Under the pieces are notes generated by a model. It saw only the letters and a list, made by a program, of their open reading frames with translations, did not search any database and was not told where the DNA came from. Of a stretch of 64,000 nucleotides of DNA, positions 63,796 to 64,000 are shown one piece after another. The stretch comes from Auritidibacter ignavus (lineage in GTDB: Bacteria > Actinomycetota > Actinomycetes > Actinomycetales > Micrococcaceae). A program made the position numbers and the translations under genes. Position 1 is the first letter of the stretch; each line of letters begins with the position of its first letter. Location: assembly GCF_003703835.1 (NCBI RefSeq), contig NZ_RDQR01000006.1, positions 55,498 to 119,497 of the forward strand, read 5' to 3'.

Positions 63796-64000
63796 GCTCT
63801 TCACAATCGAGGGTGTAGACGGGGCTTGAATCCTCCGCTCTCGAGCAAGGACCTGGCGATGTAGTTGGTTGGGTTCCGGAAGCCCAGGGCGGATCCGCGC
63901 AGGTGTTCGAGTCGTCCGTTGATGGCCTCGGTGGGTCCGTTGGAGGTTCCGGGGCGGTCGAAGTAGGCCAGGATGTCTGCCGCCCTTTTCTTCAGCGTCC
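63796..64000 (-). mobile_element. ISL3-family insertion sequence, left end (cut by window)
   Basis: GGCTCTTCAC at 63796-63805 resembles the terminal repeat start of ISL3 elements, and transposase coding begins inside it (stop TGA at 63801-63803, minus strand). The right part is outside the window. Confidence 0.6.
63801..64000 (-). CDS. ISL3-family transposase, C-terminal fragment
   Basis: The minus-strand frame encodes about 66 residues including ILAYFDRPGTSNGPTEAING, LEHLRGSALGFRNPTNYIAR and a final GGFKPRLHPRL. The FDRPGTSNGPTEAINGR segment with its catalytic Glu, and GLRN-like GFRN, are typical of the ISL3 DDE transposase. The 5' part lies beyond base 64000. It lies immediately downstream of the low-GC acyl-CoA ligase. 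Confidence 0.85.
   Translation of the reverse strand, partial: TLKKRAADILAYFDRPGTSNGPTEAINGRLEHLRGSALGFRNPTNYIARSLLESGGFKPRLHPRL

Noticed and set aside
1..64000. CRISPR arrays, tRNA or rRNA genes
   Set aside because: I saw no regularly spaced repeats with unique spacers, no cas-like genes, and no cloverleaf or rRNA-like sequence. Short tRNAs could still be missed by eye.

Overview
The window looks like a chromosomal segment of a moderately high-GC actinobacterium, most likely Micrococcales (Micrococcaceae-like, for example a relative of Yaniella, Enteractinococcus or Nesterenkonia; the genus is an inference). Supporting signs are an actinobacterial inositol-3-phosphate synthase beside a GT87-type membrane protein and the rpsF-ssb-rpsR-rplI-dnaB block (an order resembling the mycobacterial Rv0046c-Rv0058 region), a DUF222 HNH protein, a DUF6318-type lipoprotein, a UbiE/MenG-type methyltransferase, and frequent GTG/TTG starts.

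Layout. 1-9.3 kb is conserved core: ino1 (minus strand, TTG start), GT87 membrane protein, M18 aminopeptidase, an S6:S18-type leader RNA, rpsF, ssb, rpsR, rplI, a strong terminator, a YggS protein, a hotdog thioesterase and dnaB. A 486-bp gap before dnaB is packed with DnaA-box-like 9-mers. 9.3-17.7 kb is mixed metabolism: acyl-CoA ligase with a CRP/GlxR-like operator, sugar-type epimerase, small alarmone synthetase, aminotransferase, FMN reductase, YbhB-like protein, a frameshifted Pr6Pr membrane protein, an NAD(P)H-binding protein and a UbiE/MenG-like methyltransferase. A decayed IS5-family element (17.67-18.59 kb) is inserted exactly at the stop codon of a YkvI-like transporter.

20-29 kb and 34.8-40.2 kb hold a fatty-acid oxidation district: etfB-etfA and a cytochrome-b-like membrane protein with four copies of an Arg-rich RRRMAGWTPL motif, an HSD10-like dehydrogenase, two acyl-CoA dehydrogenases (one glutaryl-CoA type), two enoyl-CoA hydratases, 3-hydroxyacyl-CoA dehydrogenase, an acyl-CoA ligase, an ACAD10/11-like phosphotransferase and an SDR. 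No thiolase lies in the window. Between them are aspartate dehydrogenase, a DUF368 polyprenyl-phosphate transporter, a DUF222 HNH protein, a lipoprotein/PKD secreted pair of lower GC, and a NUDIX hydrolase.

40-60.6 kb carries transport and signalling: a MacB-like ABC exporter, zinc alcohol dehydrogenase, a NarL-type two-component system, aldo/keto reductase, a manganese-type ABC importer, a HAD-GH65 fusion enzyme, and an apparent operon of PLP decarboxylase, TAXI binding protein and fused TRAP permease. That operon is divergent from a response regulator that lacks its phospho-acceptor aspartate. The right end (61-64 kb) is a visibly lower-GC module (double-hotdog dehydratase divergent from an acyl-CoA ligase, with a 22-bp palindrome between them) ending in a truncated ISL3-family transposase, so it is probably acquired.

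The most interesting candidate system is EtfBA plus the repeat-bearing cytochrome-b membrane protein, which could be a dedicated route from acyl-CoA dehydrogenases to the membrane quinone pool. Next are the DnaA-box cluster before dnaB and the atypical-regulator/TAXI-TRAP/PLP-decarboxylase locus.
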